Positions 43,948-51,921 of a DNA stretch of 64,000 bases are shown one piece after another. The translations under genes were made by a program, and so were the position numbers. The notes beneath the pieces were generated by a model. It saw nothing but the letters and a program-made list of their open reading frames with translations, made no database searches and was not told where the DNA came from. Origin of the DNA: Nanosynbacter sp900555675. GTDB lineage: Bacteria > Patescibacteriota > Saccharimonadia > Saccharimonadales > Saccharimonadaceae. The DNA lies in assembly GCF_022828245.2 (NCBI RefSeq), contig NZ_CP157587.1:62001-126000 (forward strand), written 5' to 3'. Each line of letters begins with the position of its first letter. The first letter of the stretch is position 1.

Positions 43948-44472
43948 ATGGCAGAAAGCGAAAAAAACTACTGTGGTGTTGAGAGGACATTGATCGTCTT
44001 TAAGCCTGACGCAGTTCAACGAGGTATCGTTGGGGAAATTTTACAACGTTTTGAGCGAGTTGGTCTAAAAATAGTTGGTGTAAAAATGACATCACCATCT
44101 AGAGATCATTACTATGCTCACTATGAAGACATTGGTAAATTGGCTACTCGTCGAGGCAAGGATACTTTGAACATAACATTAGATATGATGATGGATGGTC
44201 CGGTTATAGCAATGGTGCTAGAGGGTGTTGAAGCTGTTGCTGTTGTTAGGAAGATTGTTGGTCCAACAGAGCCTAAGTCGGCTGACATGGGAACAATTCG
44301 CGGTGACTATTCACACATTAGTTTTGGCTATGCAGATGAGTGTCAAAAGGGAGTTCCAAATTTGATTCACGCATCTGGCGATTCAGATGAGGCTGTTCGT
44401 GAGATCGAGCACTGGTTCAAGCCGGAAGAATTGGTAAATTATCACACATTAAGTGAAAAGTTTACTCGCTAA
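43948..44472 (+). CDS. ndk: Nucleoside diphosphate kinase
   Basis: Equilibrates NTP pools through a phospho-His. ERTLIVFKPDAVQRGIVGEI is the N-terminal signature; the active-site region reads NLIHASGDSDEA with His141. The loop around residues 61-75 (DIGKLATRRGKDTLN) is longer than in the 140-residue enzymes, giving 174 aa as in some archaeal-like forms. AGAGGAG precedes ATG 43948. Confidence 0.95.
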   Translation: MAESEKNYCGVERTLIVFKPDAVQRGIVGEILQRFERVGLKIVGVKMTSPSRDHYYAHYEDIGKLATRRGKDTLNITLDMMMDGPVIAMVLEGVEAVAVVRKIVGPTEPKSADMGTIRGDYSHISFGYADECQKGVPNLIHASGDSDEAVREIEHWFKPEELVNYHTLSEKFTR

Positions 44473-44499
44473 GCTAGTCTTTCCTGAGAGCTACCGTGG

Positions 44500-44505
44500 T
44501 ATAAT
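44500..44505 (+). promoter_or_regulatory. tRNA-Arg promoter -10
   Basis: TGGTATAAT, 8 nt before the first base of the mature tRNA. Confidence 0.7.
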
Positions 44506-44513
44506 GGTTGTAT

Positions 44514-44590
44514 GCCTCGGTAGCTCAACTGGATAGAGCAGATCCGTCCTAAGGATAAGGTTGTAGGTTCGACTCCTGCCCGGGGTACCA
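44514..44590 (+). tRNA. tRNA-Arg (CCT)
   Basis: Cloverleaf: acceptor GCCTCGG/CCGGGGT, D-arm GCTC/GAGC, anticodon loop GTCCTAA with CCT reading AGG, T-arm GTAGG-TTCGACT-CCTGC, encoded CCA at 44588-44590. The promoter is so close that almost no 5' leader is made. The next ORF starts 5 nt after the CCA. Confidence 0.92.
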
Positions 44591-44595
44591 AATAT

Positions 44596-45126
44596 ATGAC
44601 AGAGCAAATTAAAGATAAGCAATTTGATGGGCAGCGTGACGGAGAGCAACTGTTGTTTGTGTTTCGTCGTCACATAATTGCTATGAGAAAAGGATTTTAT
44701 CTGCTTCTCGGATCAATGACGCTTGGTTCATTGCCTTTTTTGATTTGGCAAGATAATTTGAATCTTTTATGGGTGTTTGTTGGCGGATTTATTTTTGGTC
44801 TAATGCTCTTTTTTTATCATTTTCTAATGTGGTTTTATACTTACTATATTGTTACCGATCAGAGAATTCGTCAGATTACTCAACATGGATTTTTTGGCAA
44901 AGACGTCATTGAGCTGAAATTGTCAAAAATTCAGAATATTAGTTATAGTATCCCGGGGTTTAGCGGAGAAATGTTTAAGTTTGGTACAATAGTTATTCAA
45001 ACTTTTGTTGGAGATCTTGTTATAAAAAACGTAGAACATCCAGATAAGATCTATAATAAACTACAAGACGCAGTGGAAATTTCGACAAAGAAGGAGGATA
45101 TCAATGAAGAATCTGTTGAACCGTAA
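44596..45126 (+). CDS. PH-domain membrane protein
   Basis: 176 aa: cytoplasmic start, two membrane spans (about residues 37-85), then a bacterial PH-like domain (YYIVTDQRIRQITQHGFFGKDV, ELKLSKIQNISY) of the YdbS/YdbT kind. Starts 5 nt after tRNA-Arg with no promoter or Shine-Dalgarno between, so it must be made from a tRNA-mRNA transcript. Overlaps the next gene by 23 nt. Confidence 0.85.
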   Translation: MTEQIKDKQFDGQRDGEQLLFVFRRHIIAMRKGFYLLLGSMTLGSLPFLIWQDNLNLLWVFVGGFIFGLMLFFYHFLMWFYTYYIVTDQRIRQITQHGFFGKDVIELKLSKIQNISYSIPGFSGEMFKFGTIVIQTFVGDLVIKNVEHPDKIYNKLQDAVEISTKKEDINEESVEP

Positions 45127-46102
45127 AGATAAAAAACAGCCAAAGGAGCTACCTAAGAGGATTACAAACGATACGGTAGCTCAGCACCGCGAGAAAGTCT
45201 TGGCGGCTGGTCGTAAGCATAAATATCCCATCCAATACACTAAACGTCGATTGGTATGGATAACGATGCTTGTTAGCGTCGTTATTCTGATTGTTTTCAT
45301 CGCTCTTGGTTGGGCACAGTTATATGTCTGGAAAGACACAAGTGATATCGCATATAGGATAACTAAGATTTTACCTCTTCCAGTGGCTAATATTGACGGA
45401 GAAAACGCTGAATATAGCGATTATCTTCTGTATCATCGCAGCTCATTAGCGGTATTACAATCTCAAGGTCAGGCAGACCAAAAAGATAAGGTTAAGTTTT
45501 ACCAAAACCAGTCCATAGATAAGGCGTTAGAGGTGGCATATGCCAAAAAACTTGCGAGAGAAAATAATATTACGGTAGATGATAAAAAGGTACAAGATCT
45601 TATCAAAAAACAGCAGGAATCTAGCAAGCTATCGCAGTCCGCTTACGAGTCTGTAGTAAAAGACAACCTTCATTGGTCAATGGATGAGCTAAAAACTGCC
45701 ATGAAATATACTTTGTTAAAGCAGGAAGTGTCTTTTAAGATTGATAAAACAGCTAATAATCTAGCGTCTGACATTAAGAAGAGGCTGCAAGAGGGTAAAT
45801 CCTTAAAGGATATTGCTACGGAAATGGGCGACAAGGTGCAATCGGTATTTGATTTATCCGTCTCTACGGATAATTCTGACGGAGGTCTAACGAAAGCGGC
45901 TATGTCATTAACAAAGGGTAAAATCTCAGGTCCTATAAAGACTCTTTCGGGTGACGGATATTATTTTGTAACGCTTAATAATATTGAAGGCAACACCGTA
46001 AATTACTCTTATGTAAAAGTTCCGTTGACTGAATTTAATAACCAGTTTAACTACTTAAAAAATAACAATAAAGTAAAATATTTCATTTCTATCGATAAAT
46101 AA
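45104..46102 (+). CDS. SurA/PrsA-like parvulin foldase
   Basis: 332 aa: basic cytoplasmic tail (1-48), a membrane anchor (about 49-75), a SurA N-terminal-like helical domain with KALEVAYAKKLARENNITV, then a parvulin-type PPIase domain near residues 215-300 (GGLTKAAMSLTKGKISGPI and SGDGYYFVTL). Likely an extracytoplasmic folding helper for exported proteins such as the pilins and surface proteins (inference). Preceded by AAGGAGG. Confidence 0.85.
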   Translation: MKNLLNRKDKKQPKELPKRITNDTVAQHREKVLAAGRKHKYPIQYTKRRLVWITMLVSVVILIVFIALGWAQLYVWKDTSDIAYRITKILPLPVANIDGENAEYSDYLLYHRSSLAVLQSQGQADQKDKVKFYQNQSIDKALEVAYAKKLARENNITVDDKKVQDLIKKQQESSKLSQSAYESVVKDNLHWSMDELKTAMKYTLLKQEVSFKIDKTANNLASDIKKRLQEGKSLKDIATEMGDKVQSVFDLSVSTDNSDGGLTKAAMSLTKGKISGPIKTLSGDGYYFVTLNNIEGNTVNYSYVKVPLTEFNNQFNYLKNNNKVKYFISIDK

Positions 46103-46134
46103 GCAACCTAGTTTGAAAAAGCTCCCATTTTTGC

Positions 46135-46140
46135 TATAAT
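46135..46140 (+). promoter_or_regulatory. tRNA-Thr promoter -10
   Basis: TGCTATAAT, 14 nt before the tRNA. Confidence 0.65.
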
Positions 46141-46154
46141 TTCCTAAGGAGTTT

Positions 46155-46230
46155 GCCGTTGTAGCTCAGTTGGTAGAGCAGCTCATTCGTAACGAGCAGG
46201 TCGCTGGTTCAAGCCCAGTCAACGGCTCCA
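46155..46230 (+). tRNA. tRNA-Thr (CGT)
   Basis: Cloverleaf: acceptor GCCGTTG/CAACGGC, D-arm GCTC/GAGC, anticodon loop TTCGTAA with CGT reading ACG, T-arm GCTGG/CCAGT, encoded CCA to 46230. An ORF starts 4 nt downstream. Confidence 0.93.
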
Positions 46231-46234
46231 TTTT

Positions 46235-46612
46235 ATGAAAGATACTGTAAAGAAATCGATAAAAATTGTTTTTAGCGACAGGACTGTGGCAACTCTTTTG
46301 ATAGTTAACGTTGTTGTGGCTATTGTTGTATCTATATTTTTAGGATCATCAATAAAGCATAGCGAGGCTCAGGTTATTACGCGCTACACTACGTATGGTG
46401 ATGCGAATTTTTATAGGAGTCACTGGTCTAGTTTATTTAGTTATTTTGCTTTGGCGTTTATGATAGTTTTTGGTCACTCCGCACTAAGTGTCAAGTTAAT
46501 TTCACTAGAGAAACGAAGCTTGGCTATATTTATTTTATGGTTGACGTTGGGTATTTTAGCTATTTTAGCTATTTTAGCCTATTCTATAATTAAAATTGCA
46601 TCGATAGGATAA
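46235..46612 (+). CDS. Three-span membrane protein, unknown
   Basis: 125 aa with spans at about residues 18-37, 64-84 and 96-120. No known domain recognised. Starts 4 nt after tRNA-Thr without a ribosome site, so its mRNA 5' end would be created by tRNA 3' processing. The last span is encoded by three exact 9-bp copies of tattttagc (46552-46578), giving Ile-Leu-Ala repeats. Three bases before the glycosyltransferase gene, so cotranscribed. Confidence 0.8.
   Translation: MKDTVKKSIKIVFSDRTVATLLIVNVVVAIVVSIFLGSSIKHSEAQVITRYTTYGDANFYRSHWSSLFSYFALAFMIVFGHSALSVKLISLEKRSLAIFILWLTLGILAILAILAYSIIKIASIG
46552..46578 (+). repeat. 9-bp tandem repeat x3
   Basis: tattttagc three times, in frame within the final membrane span of the 125-aa protein; copy-number change would keep the frame. 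Confidence 0.9.
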
Positions 46613-46615
46613 TAT

Positions 46616-48304
46616 ATGGACATTGAGATTCCACTTGGTAAACGAACAAAAAAATATCGTTTTCTTGAGATGCTTCCTGGATTATTAAGCTACGGGGCTA
46701 TTGTTCTTTTGATCGTTTTGTCTATATTAAGTCCCGTTCTGGCATCAATTTATTTACTGTCTATAATCCTAGCCGCGTTTGTGAAAGCCATAGCAATTAG
46801 CTATAGGGTAATTAGTGGTTATAGTAATATGGAAAAAGCGTCGAGAGTCGATTGGAATAAGCGGTTATCTGATTTGGAAAATCCGAAGGATGCGTATTCT
46901 AGACTGAGAGATAATCAATCTAAGGAGTTGTTATATCAACAACATGTAGACAATCTAAGATTTATGTCTGCTGCGGAAGATGGGTACTATCCTAAGCCTA
47001 GTAATATTTACAACGCTCTTATTATGCCTGCGTACAACGAGAGTATAGAAGTGATTGAGCCCGCTCTTAAGTCGGTCTTAGATACGACATATGACAAGAA
47101 GCGTCTAATTGTAGTTTTTGCGTACGAAGAGCGTGGTGGTGTTGATATTGATACAACGGCTAAAATACTGAAAAAGAAATACGGTAAGTACTTTCATTCT
47201 TTCCACATTGTAAAACATCCAAAAGATCTGCCAAATGAAGTGATTGGTAAGGGTGGAAATATCACGTATGCAGGCAAGTGGCTGGAGCAATATTTACAAC
47301 AGGAAGAAATAGCCTTTTCTGATGTTATCGTTACAACGATGGACTGTGATAATAAGCCGCATAAGTATTACTTTGACTATGTGACATATGAGTATATTAC
47401 TCATGAAGACAGAAAACATTTATCGTTTCAGCCTATATGCTTGTTTACTAATAATATATGGGATGTTCCTGCGCCAATGCGAGTAGTGGCAACAGGGAAT
47501 TCATTTTGGAATATTATCAGCTCCATGCGCCCATATTCTTTGCGTAACTTTGCGTCACATTCGCAACCAATGAACGCTCTTGTTGAGATGAACTTTTGGA
47601 GTACGCGAACAATTGTTGAAGATGGCCACCAGTATTGGAGAAGCTATTTCTATTTTGATGGTAATTATGAGGTTGTGCCGATTTTTGTGCCGATTTATCA
47701 GGATGCGGTATTGTCTAATGGATATAAAAAGACGCTGAAGGCGCAGTTTGTTCAGTTGCGTCGTTGGAGCTACGGGGCTTCAGATGTGGCATACGTTGGT
47801 AATAACGTATTCAATAAAAATAGAACAGTAAAATTTTGGTCTAGTCTAGCCAGGTTCATAAGGTTGTTAGATGGACATGTAACACAGGCCTGTATTGCCC
47901 TAATTGTTGCTCTTGGCGGGTGGGCGCCGCTTGTGCTGAATGGTGAGGCTGCTCGTAGTGTTGCCGCACATCAACTGCCGGATACGGTTAGCTTAATACA
48001 ACAGATAGCTATGGTGGGTATTCTGGTTTCAATTTTCGTATCATTTAAACTTCTGCCTCCGCGCCCAGAAAGATATAAAAAGAGTAGGAATATATTAATG
48101 GTCCTGCAATGGACTCTGATGCCTGTAATCGCTATAGTATACAGCTCAATGGCTTCATATAATGCGCAAACTCATCTTTTGCTTGGTAAATATCTTGATA
48201 AGTTTGACGTGACAGAGAAGACTACTGTAGAGATGAATGATCAGAGCCGTGCTCAGAATAAGAAAAAGAAGGGCGACCACGACGCCTCTTCCTCTGAGAG
48301 GTAA
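46616..48304 (+). CDS. Family 2 glycosyltransferase, membrane-bound
   Basis: 562 aa. Two N-terminal spans (about 20-65), a GT-A domain with MPAYNESIEVIEPALKSV, a DxD-like VTTMDCDNKPH, IVEDGHQYWRSYF and QLRRWSYGASD (Q-x-x-R-W motif of processive enzymes), then three or four C-terminal spans. Resembles cellulose/hyaluronan-synthase-like GT2 enzymes, so it may build a surface polysaccharide or glycolipid. The 3' end overlaps nrdR on the other strand by 83 nt. Confidence 0.88.
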   Translation: MDIEIPLGKRTKKYRFLEMLPGLLSYGAIVLLIVLSILSPVLASIYLLSIILAAFVKAIAISYRVISGYSNMEKASRVDWNKRLSDLENPKDAYSRLRDNQSKELLYQQHVDNLRFMSAAEDGYYPKPSNIYNALIMPAYNESIEVIEPALKSVLDTTYDKKRLIVVFAYEERGGVDIDTTAKILKKKYGKYFHSFHIVKHPKDLPNEVIGKGGNITYAGKWLEQYLQQEEIAFSDVIVTTMDCDNKPHKYYFDYVTYEYITHEDRKHLSFQPICLFTNNIWDVPAPMRVVATGNSFWNIISSMRPYSLRNFASHSQPMNALVEMNFWSTRTIVEDGHQYWRSYFYFDGNYEVVPIFVPIYQDAVLSNGYKKTLKAQFVQLRRWSYGASDVAYVGNNVFNKNRTVKFWSSLARFIRLLDGHVTQACIALIVALGGWAPLVLNGEAARSVAAHQLPDTVSLIQQIAMVGILVSIFVSFKLLPPRPERYKKSRNILMVLQWTLMPVIAIVYSSMASYNAQTHLLLGKYLDKFDVTEKTTVEMNDQSRAQNKKKKGDHDASSSER

Positions 48305-48707
48305 TAAGATTATGTTGTGCTGCATATTGCAGTGCAGCTATTTGGTCAAAATTCTGTAATGTTGAGTGGGTTATTTCGGCGATGTGTTGCGATGATATCG
48401 CGGGTTTGTTTTGTAGGTGTGTTAATTTATCTTGTATAGTATTGGCCAAGTCATAGCTATATGAGCCTGCTAATTTTTCATTATGACTAAAACTTCGCGC
48501 AATACTAAGCATTAGTTTTCCTATAGAAAAATTATTTTTCTTGCCATCTTGTGATATGACAACGAGGGAAATCGCAGGCTTTTCGTAGGTTGTAAAAGAA
48601 TAACCGCATTGGTCGCATATATGTCTACGCCAGGTTGTTGGGTATTTTTTATTTTGACGAGAATTTGTTACGTGGGTTTTTTCGTGAAAACATTTTATGC
48701 ATATCAT
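48222..48707 (-). CDS. nrdR: NrdR-like repressor with AT-hook-like tail
   Basis: Zinc-ribbon plus ATP-cone regulator of ribonucleotide reductase genes. CIKCFHEKTHVTNSR with RRHICDQCGYSFTTYEKP gives the four zinc Cys. The ATP-cone part follows (SLVVISQDGKKNNFSIGKL). Residues about 140-150 read QRKRRRGRPSFSY, an AT-hook core (RGRP) with basic flank, followed by an acidic/Ser tail; this extension is not part of ordinary NrdR. 161 aa. No nrd genes are in the window. Convergent overlap with the glycosyltransferase. Confidence 0.85.
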   Translation of the reverse strand: MICIKCFHEKTHVTNSRQNKKYPTTWRRHICDQCGYSFTTYEKPAISLVVISQDGKKNNFSIGKLMLSIARSFSHNEKLAGSYSYDLANTIQDKLTHLQNKPAISSQHIAEITHSTLQNFDQIAALQYAAQHNLITSQRKRRRGRPSFSYSEHGSDHSSLQ

Positions 48708-48708
48708 A

Positions 48709-48720
48709 TCAATATATTGA
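48709..48720 (-). promoter_or_regulatory. Palindrome at nrdR start, NrdR-box-like
   Basis: TCAATATATTGA, a perfect 12-bp palindrome ending 2 bp before the nrdR ATG. Its core CAATATATTG resembles half of the NrdR-box consensus (ACACTATATCTAGTGT type), suggesting autoregulation. Confidence 0.45.
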
Positions 48721-48764
48721 CATACAACTATAAAAAAATCCAGTGGAAAAGTGCTGTGTAAAAT

Positions 48765-48790
48765 AAAAATCGCCTCGTTTTAGAGGCTAT
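48765..48790 (-). terminator. Terminator of the 41-aa ORF
   Basis: GCCTC-gtttta-GAGGC (48772-48787); on the minus strand it is followed by a T-rich run. Confidence 0.65.
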
Positions 48791-48810
48791 TACTTTATAA
48801 ATCTGGTAAC

Positions 48811-48936
48811 TTAATTAAGTATAGATCTTTCTTCGTTGATCTTCTTGTTATATTCGTAGTGAATTTTGGTCTTGCTCAATAAAGAACAGTGTTGCGGCTT
48901 TTTTGTGTCTAAACTAGGTGAGTCATGTTTACTCAT
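48811..48936 (-). CDS. 41-residue protein, unknown
   Basis: Starts MSKHDSPSLDTKKPQHCSLL and ends with a Lys/Asn/Glu-rich helix (KIHYEYNKKINEERSILN). No known family. The case for a gene is its complete expression unit: a minus-strand promoter TTGACT-17-TAGAAT ends 7 nt before the ATG, matching other leaderless genes here, and a hairpin terminator lies 25 nt after the stop. It is flanked by nrdR and tRNA-Val on the same strand. Hydrophilic, no membrane span, one Cys. An RNA gene with a chance ORF is the alternative. Confidence 0.55.
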   Translation of the reverse strand: MSKHDSPSLDTKKPQHCSLLSKTKIHYEYNKKINEERSILN

Positions 48937-48943
48937 ACTTTAA

Positions 48944-48972
48944 ATTCTAACATACTTATTAAATAAAGTCAA
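48944..48972 (-). promoter_or_regulatory. Promoter of the 41-aa ORF
   Basis: Minus strand: TTGACT, 17-bp spacer, TAGAAT; 7 nt to ATG 48936. Confidence 0.75.
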
Positions 48973-48993
48973 GGTCTGCATAGCAGATAATAG

Positions 48994-49022
48994 AAAAGCC
49001 TCGTTTATCGTCGACGAGGCTT
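48994..49022 (-). terminator. tRNA-Val terminator
   Basis: AAGCCTCGT (48996-49004) pairs with ACGAGGCTT (49014-49022); TTTTCT follows on the minus strand. Confidence 0.8.
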
Positions 49023-49034
49023 GTGTATCGTATC

Positions 49035-49111
49035 TGGTGGGCAATAGAGGATTCGAACCTCTCACCTCTTCAACGTCAATGAAGCGCTCTAGCCAAATGA
49101 GCTAATCGCCC
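49035..49111 (-). tRNA. tRNA-Val (GAC)
   Basis: Minus strand: acceptor GGGCGAT/ATTGCCC, D-arm GCTC/GAGC, anticodon stem CTTCA/TGAAG with loop TTGACGT, anticodon GAC, T-arm GAGG-TTCGAAT-CCTC, encoded CCA. Own terminator. Divergent from thrS. Confidence 0.93.
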
Positions 49112-49159
49112 AGATATAATAATATTACCATAACAGATGTCTACTATCAAGGAGCGTGG

Positions 49160-49165
49160 TATAAT
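49160..49165 (+). promoter_or_regulatory. thrS extended -10 box
   Basis: TGGTATAAT, 6 nt before ATG 49172; no leader and no ribosome site. Confidence 0.7.
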
Positions 49166-49171
49166 ATTGGT

Positions 49172-50983
49172 ATGAGTGAAGAAGAACTAAAATCTATGAG
49201 ACACAGCCTAGCGCACATTATGGCACAGGCTATTCAGCATTTATGGCCTCAGGCGAAGTTTGGCGTGGGGCCGGCTATCGATAATGGTTTTTATTATGAT
49301 ATTTATCTTGACAACGGAACAATTTCTGAAGCTGATCTTCCGAAGATAGAAGAGGAGATGCGAAAGATCGTAGCGGCTGATTATCCGTTTGAGAGGCGTG
49401 ATGTGTCGGTAGAAGAGGCTATTGATTGGGCTATAAAGGGAGATCAGTCATTTAAGGTGGAGCTACTGAATGACCTCAAAAGATCCGGTACTACCGTTGC
49501 TAGCGAATTAGCTGGAGAAAAAATGGGATCTGTGTCTGATGGCGATAGTAAAGTTGAGACTGTTTCTTTGTATTCTCAGGGTGATTACACTGATTTGTGT
49601 AGAGGTGGGCATGTGGATAGTACTGGAAAAGTTGGCGCATTCAAGCTTACTAAGACAGCTGGAGCATATTGGCGAGGCAATGAGAATAATCCACAAATGC
49701 AACGAATATATGGTGTAGCGTTCGCTACACAGGAAGAACTGGATGAATATCTGAATAGGTTGGAAATTGCAAAACAGCGAGATCATCGTAAGTTAGGTAA
49801 GGAGCTTGATCTATATACGACCTCTCCTCTGGTAGGGATTGGTTTGCCTTTGTTTACTCCTCGCGGTACGATTTTACGAGATATAGTGGCTCAATATTCG
49901 AACCAGCTGAGACAGAAGTTTGGCTTTGAAAAGGTCTGGACTCCTCATATTACGAAAAAAGATTTATATGAAACATCGGGCCATTGGGCTAAGTTCGGAG
50001 AAGAGTTATTTTTAGTTAAAAGCCAAGAAACTAGTGATGAGATGGCTCTTAAGCCTATGAACTGCCCGCATCATACGCAAATTTTCGCCTCACGACCGCG
50101 AAGTTATCGTGACATGCCAGTAAGATACTTGGAAACGACAACAGACTATCGCGACGAAAAAACTGGCGAACTGGGCGGATTGAACCGCGTACGCTCATTA
50201 ACACAAGATGATAGCCATATATTTTGTCGTACTGATCAGATTGAAGGCGAGATTAATAATTTGCTATCTGCTGCTCGTGAATTATATGACTCAATCAATA
50301 TGAAGCTTAGGGTCCGATTAAGCTATCGTGATGAATCTGATTCGTATTTAGGTGATCTTAGCTTATGGGATTCCGCACAGAACCAGTTAAAGTCTGCTGT
50401 TGAGAAAGTAGGCTTGGATTGTTTTGAACAAGAGGGTGAGGCGGCATTTTATGGTCCAAAGATTGACTTTATGGCAACGGATGCAATCGGCCGTGAACAT
50501 CAAGTTGCAACCGTACAGCTAGATTTCGTGCAGCCACAAAGGTTCGGTTTGGAGTATGCGGATACTGATGGTAATTTTACAACACCAGTTATGATTCACT
50601 GTGCCTTATTGGGGTCGATCGAGCGATTTTTGAGTGTATTTATAGAACACACTGGCGGATGGTTTCCGTTTTGGGCGGCTCCAGAACAGGTCCGTATTTT
50701 GACTATTAACGACACAGTGCTAGGGTATGTTGATAAAATAACAACCATATTATCGAGCATTACCCTCATGAAGCCAGTTAGATATAACGATGTAAGATTT
50801 ACAATAGATTCTAGAAATGAATCATTAGGTAAGAAGATTAGGGAAGCTACCTCTATGAAGATACCTGTTCAACTTATCGTAGGACCAAAGGATATGGAAG
50901 CTAACGAGGTTAGCGTTCGCACGCAATCTGGCGAAGAAAAAATATCGTTGGAGCAACTTGCTGAGTATATAAAATCTTTGTAG
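49172..50983 (+). CDS. thrS: Threonyl-tRNA synthetase, no TGS domain
   Basis: Class II synthetase. The protein begins directly in the editing/SAD domain with H11-x3-H15 (RHSLAHIMAQAI) and DLCRGGHV; the catalytic domain has the zinc ligand in KPMNCPHH, motif 2 LNRVRSLTQDDSHIF and motif 3 CALLGSIERFL; the anticodon domain follows (EQVRILTIND). 603 aa against about 640 for enzymes with the N-terminal TGS domain, which is missing. The leaderless promoter fixes this start, so the absence is not an annotation artefact. Confidence 0.97.
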   Translation: MSEEELKSMRHSLAHIMAQAIQHLWPQAKFGVGPAIDNGFYYDIYLDNGTISEADLPKIEEEMRKIVAADYPFERRDVSVEEAIDWAIKGDQSFKVELLNDLKRSGTTVASELAGEKMGSVSDGDSKVETVSLYSQGDYTDLCRGGHVDSTGKVGAFKLTKTAGAYWRGNENNPQMQRIYGVAFATQEELDEYLNRLEIAKQRDHRKLGKELDLYTTSPLVGIGLPLFTPRGTILRDIVAQYSNQLRQKFGFEKVWTPHITKKDLYETSGHWAKFGEELFLVKSQETSDEMALKPMNCPHHTQIFASRPRSYRDMPVRYLETTTDYRDEKTGELGGLNRVRSLTQDDSHIFCRTDQIEGEINNLLSAARELYDSINMKLRVRLSYRDESDSYLGDLSLWDSAQNQLKSAVEKVGLDCFEQEGEAAFYGPKIDFMATDAIGREHQVATVQLDFVQPQRFGLEYADTDGNFTTPVMIHCALLGSIERFLSVFIEHTGGWFPFWAAPEQVRILTINDTVLGYVDKITTILSSITLMKPVRYNDVRFTIDSRNESLGKKIREATSMKIPVQLIVGPKDMEANEVSVRTQSGEEKISLEQLAEYIKSL

Positions 50984-50994
50984 GGTTGAGCTAA

Positions 50995-51897
50995 TTGGAT
51001 AGGTTTATAAAATTAGATAACGGCGTTGATGAAGGTCGCCTACCACTAATTGTAATTATTGGTCCTACCGCTAGCGGCAAGACATCATTGGCTATACAAT
51101 TAGCGAAGAAGTATAGAGGGGAAATAATTTGTGCTGACAGTAGGACCGTCTATCGTGGTATGAATATTGGGACGGCTAAGCCTTCTCTGGAAGAGCAGCA
51201 GGGAGTTTCTCATTGGGGTCTTGATTTGGTGAATCCGGGCGATTCTTTTAGTGTGTCACAATTTAAGGACTATGCCCGTCAAAAGATTAAAGAAGTCCGA
51301 AGTCGAGGAAATATTCCATTTCTTGTCGGCGGAACGGGGTTGTACATTGATTCTGTTATATTTGATTTTCAATTTGGAGGTAAATCCAGCAAAGAAAAGA
51401 GAGCTAACTTACAAGAAATGACGATATCTGAACTTCAGCGATACTGTGCTAATCATGATGTAGTCTTGCCGGAGAATAGTAAAAATAAAAGATATCTAGT
51501 TAGGGCTATTGAGCGAGCTGATAAAAAGCCGTCTAGACTGGAGGCACCATTGAATAATACTATCGTTGTTGGAATTACTACAGATAAACAGCTATTAAGG
51601 CAGAGAATTACAGATAGAGCAAAAAAAATGTTCAAGGATGGTGTTGTAAAAGAGACAATAGGATTAGCCAATAGCGCCGGGTGGTGTAATGAGGCTATGA
51701 CGGGTAATGTTTATCCTATTATTAAGAAATTAATCGAGAAAGAAATAGACGAAGACCAGGCTATTCAGGAGTTTATTGTTAGTGATGTAAGCTTAGTAAA
51801 GCGTCAGTTGACGTGGTTTAGGCGAAACCCATTTATTGAATGGGGAGATGTCCATTCGTGTGAACAATATTTATCTCGAGTATTAGATAGTAAGTAA
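50995..51897 (+). CDS. miaA: tRNA dimethylallyltransferase
   Basis: Adds the isopentenyl group to A37 of tRNAs reading UNN codons. P-loop GPTASGKT at residues 23-30, ADSRTVYRGMNIGTAKPS (DSRQ-like with Thr for Gln), HWGLDLVNP and VGGTGLYIDSV are diagnostic. 300 aa. The start is a TTG at 50995, 11 nt after the thrS stop; no ATG is available before the P-loop. Cotranscribed with thrS. Confidence 0.93.
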   Translation: MDRFIKLDNGVDEGRLPLIVIIGPTASGKTSLAIQLAKKYRGEIICADSRTVYRGMNIGTAKPSLEEQQGVSHWGLDLVNPGDSFSVSQFKDYARQKIKEVRSRGNIPFLVGGTGLYIDSVIFDFQFGGKSSKEKRANLQEMTISELQRYCANHDVVLPENSKNKRYLVRAIERADKKPSRLEAPLNNTIVVGITTDKQLLRQRITDRAKKMFKDGVVKETIGLANSAGWCNEAMTGNVYPIIKKLIEKEIDEDQAIQEFIVSDVSLVKRQLTWFRRNPFIEWGDVHSCEQYLSRVLDSK

Positions 51898-51906
51898 AAA
51901 ATATGT

Positions 51907-51912
51907 TACAAT
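51907..51912 (+). promoter_or_regulatory. -10 box before the winged-helix gene
   Basis: TACAAT ending 9 nt before ATG 51922. Confidence 0.45.
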
Positions 51913-51921
51913 TATAGTACA

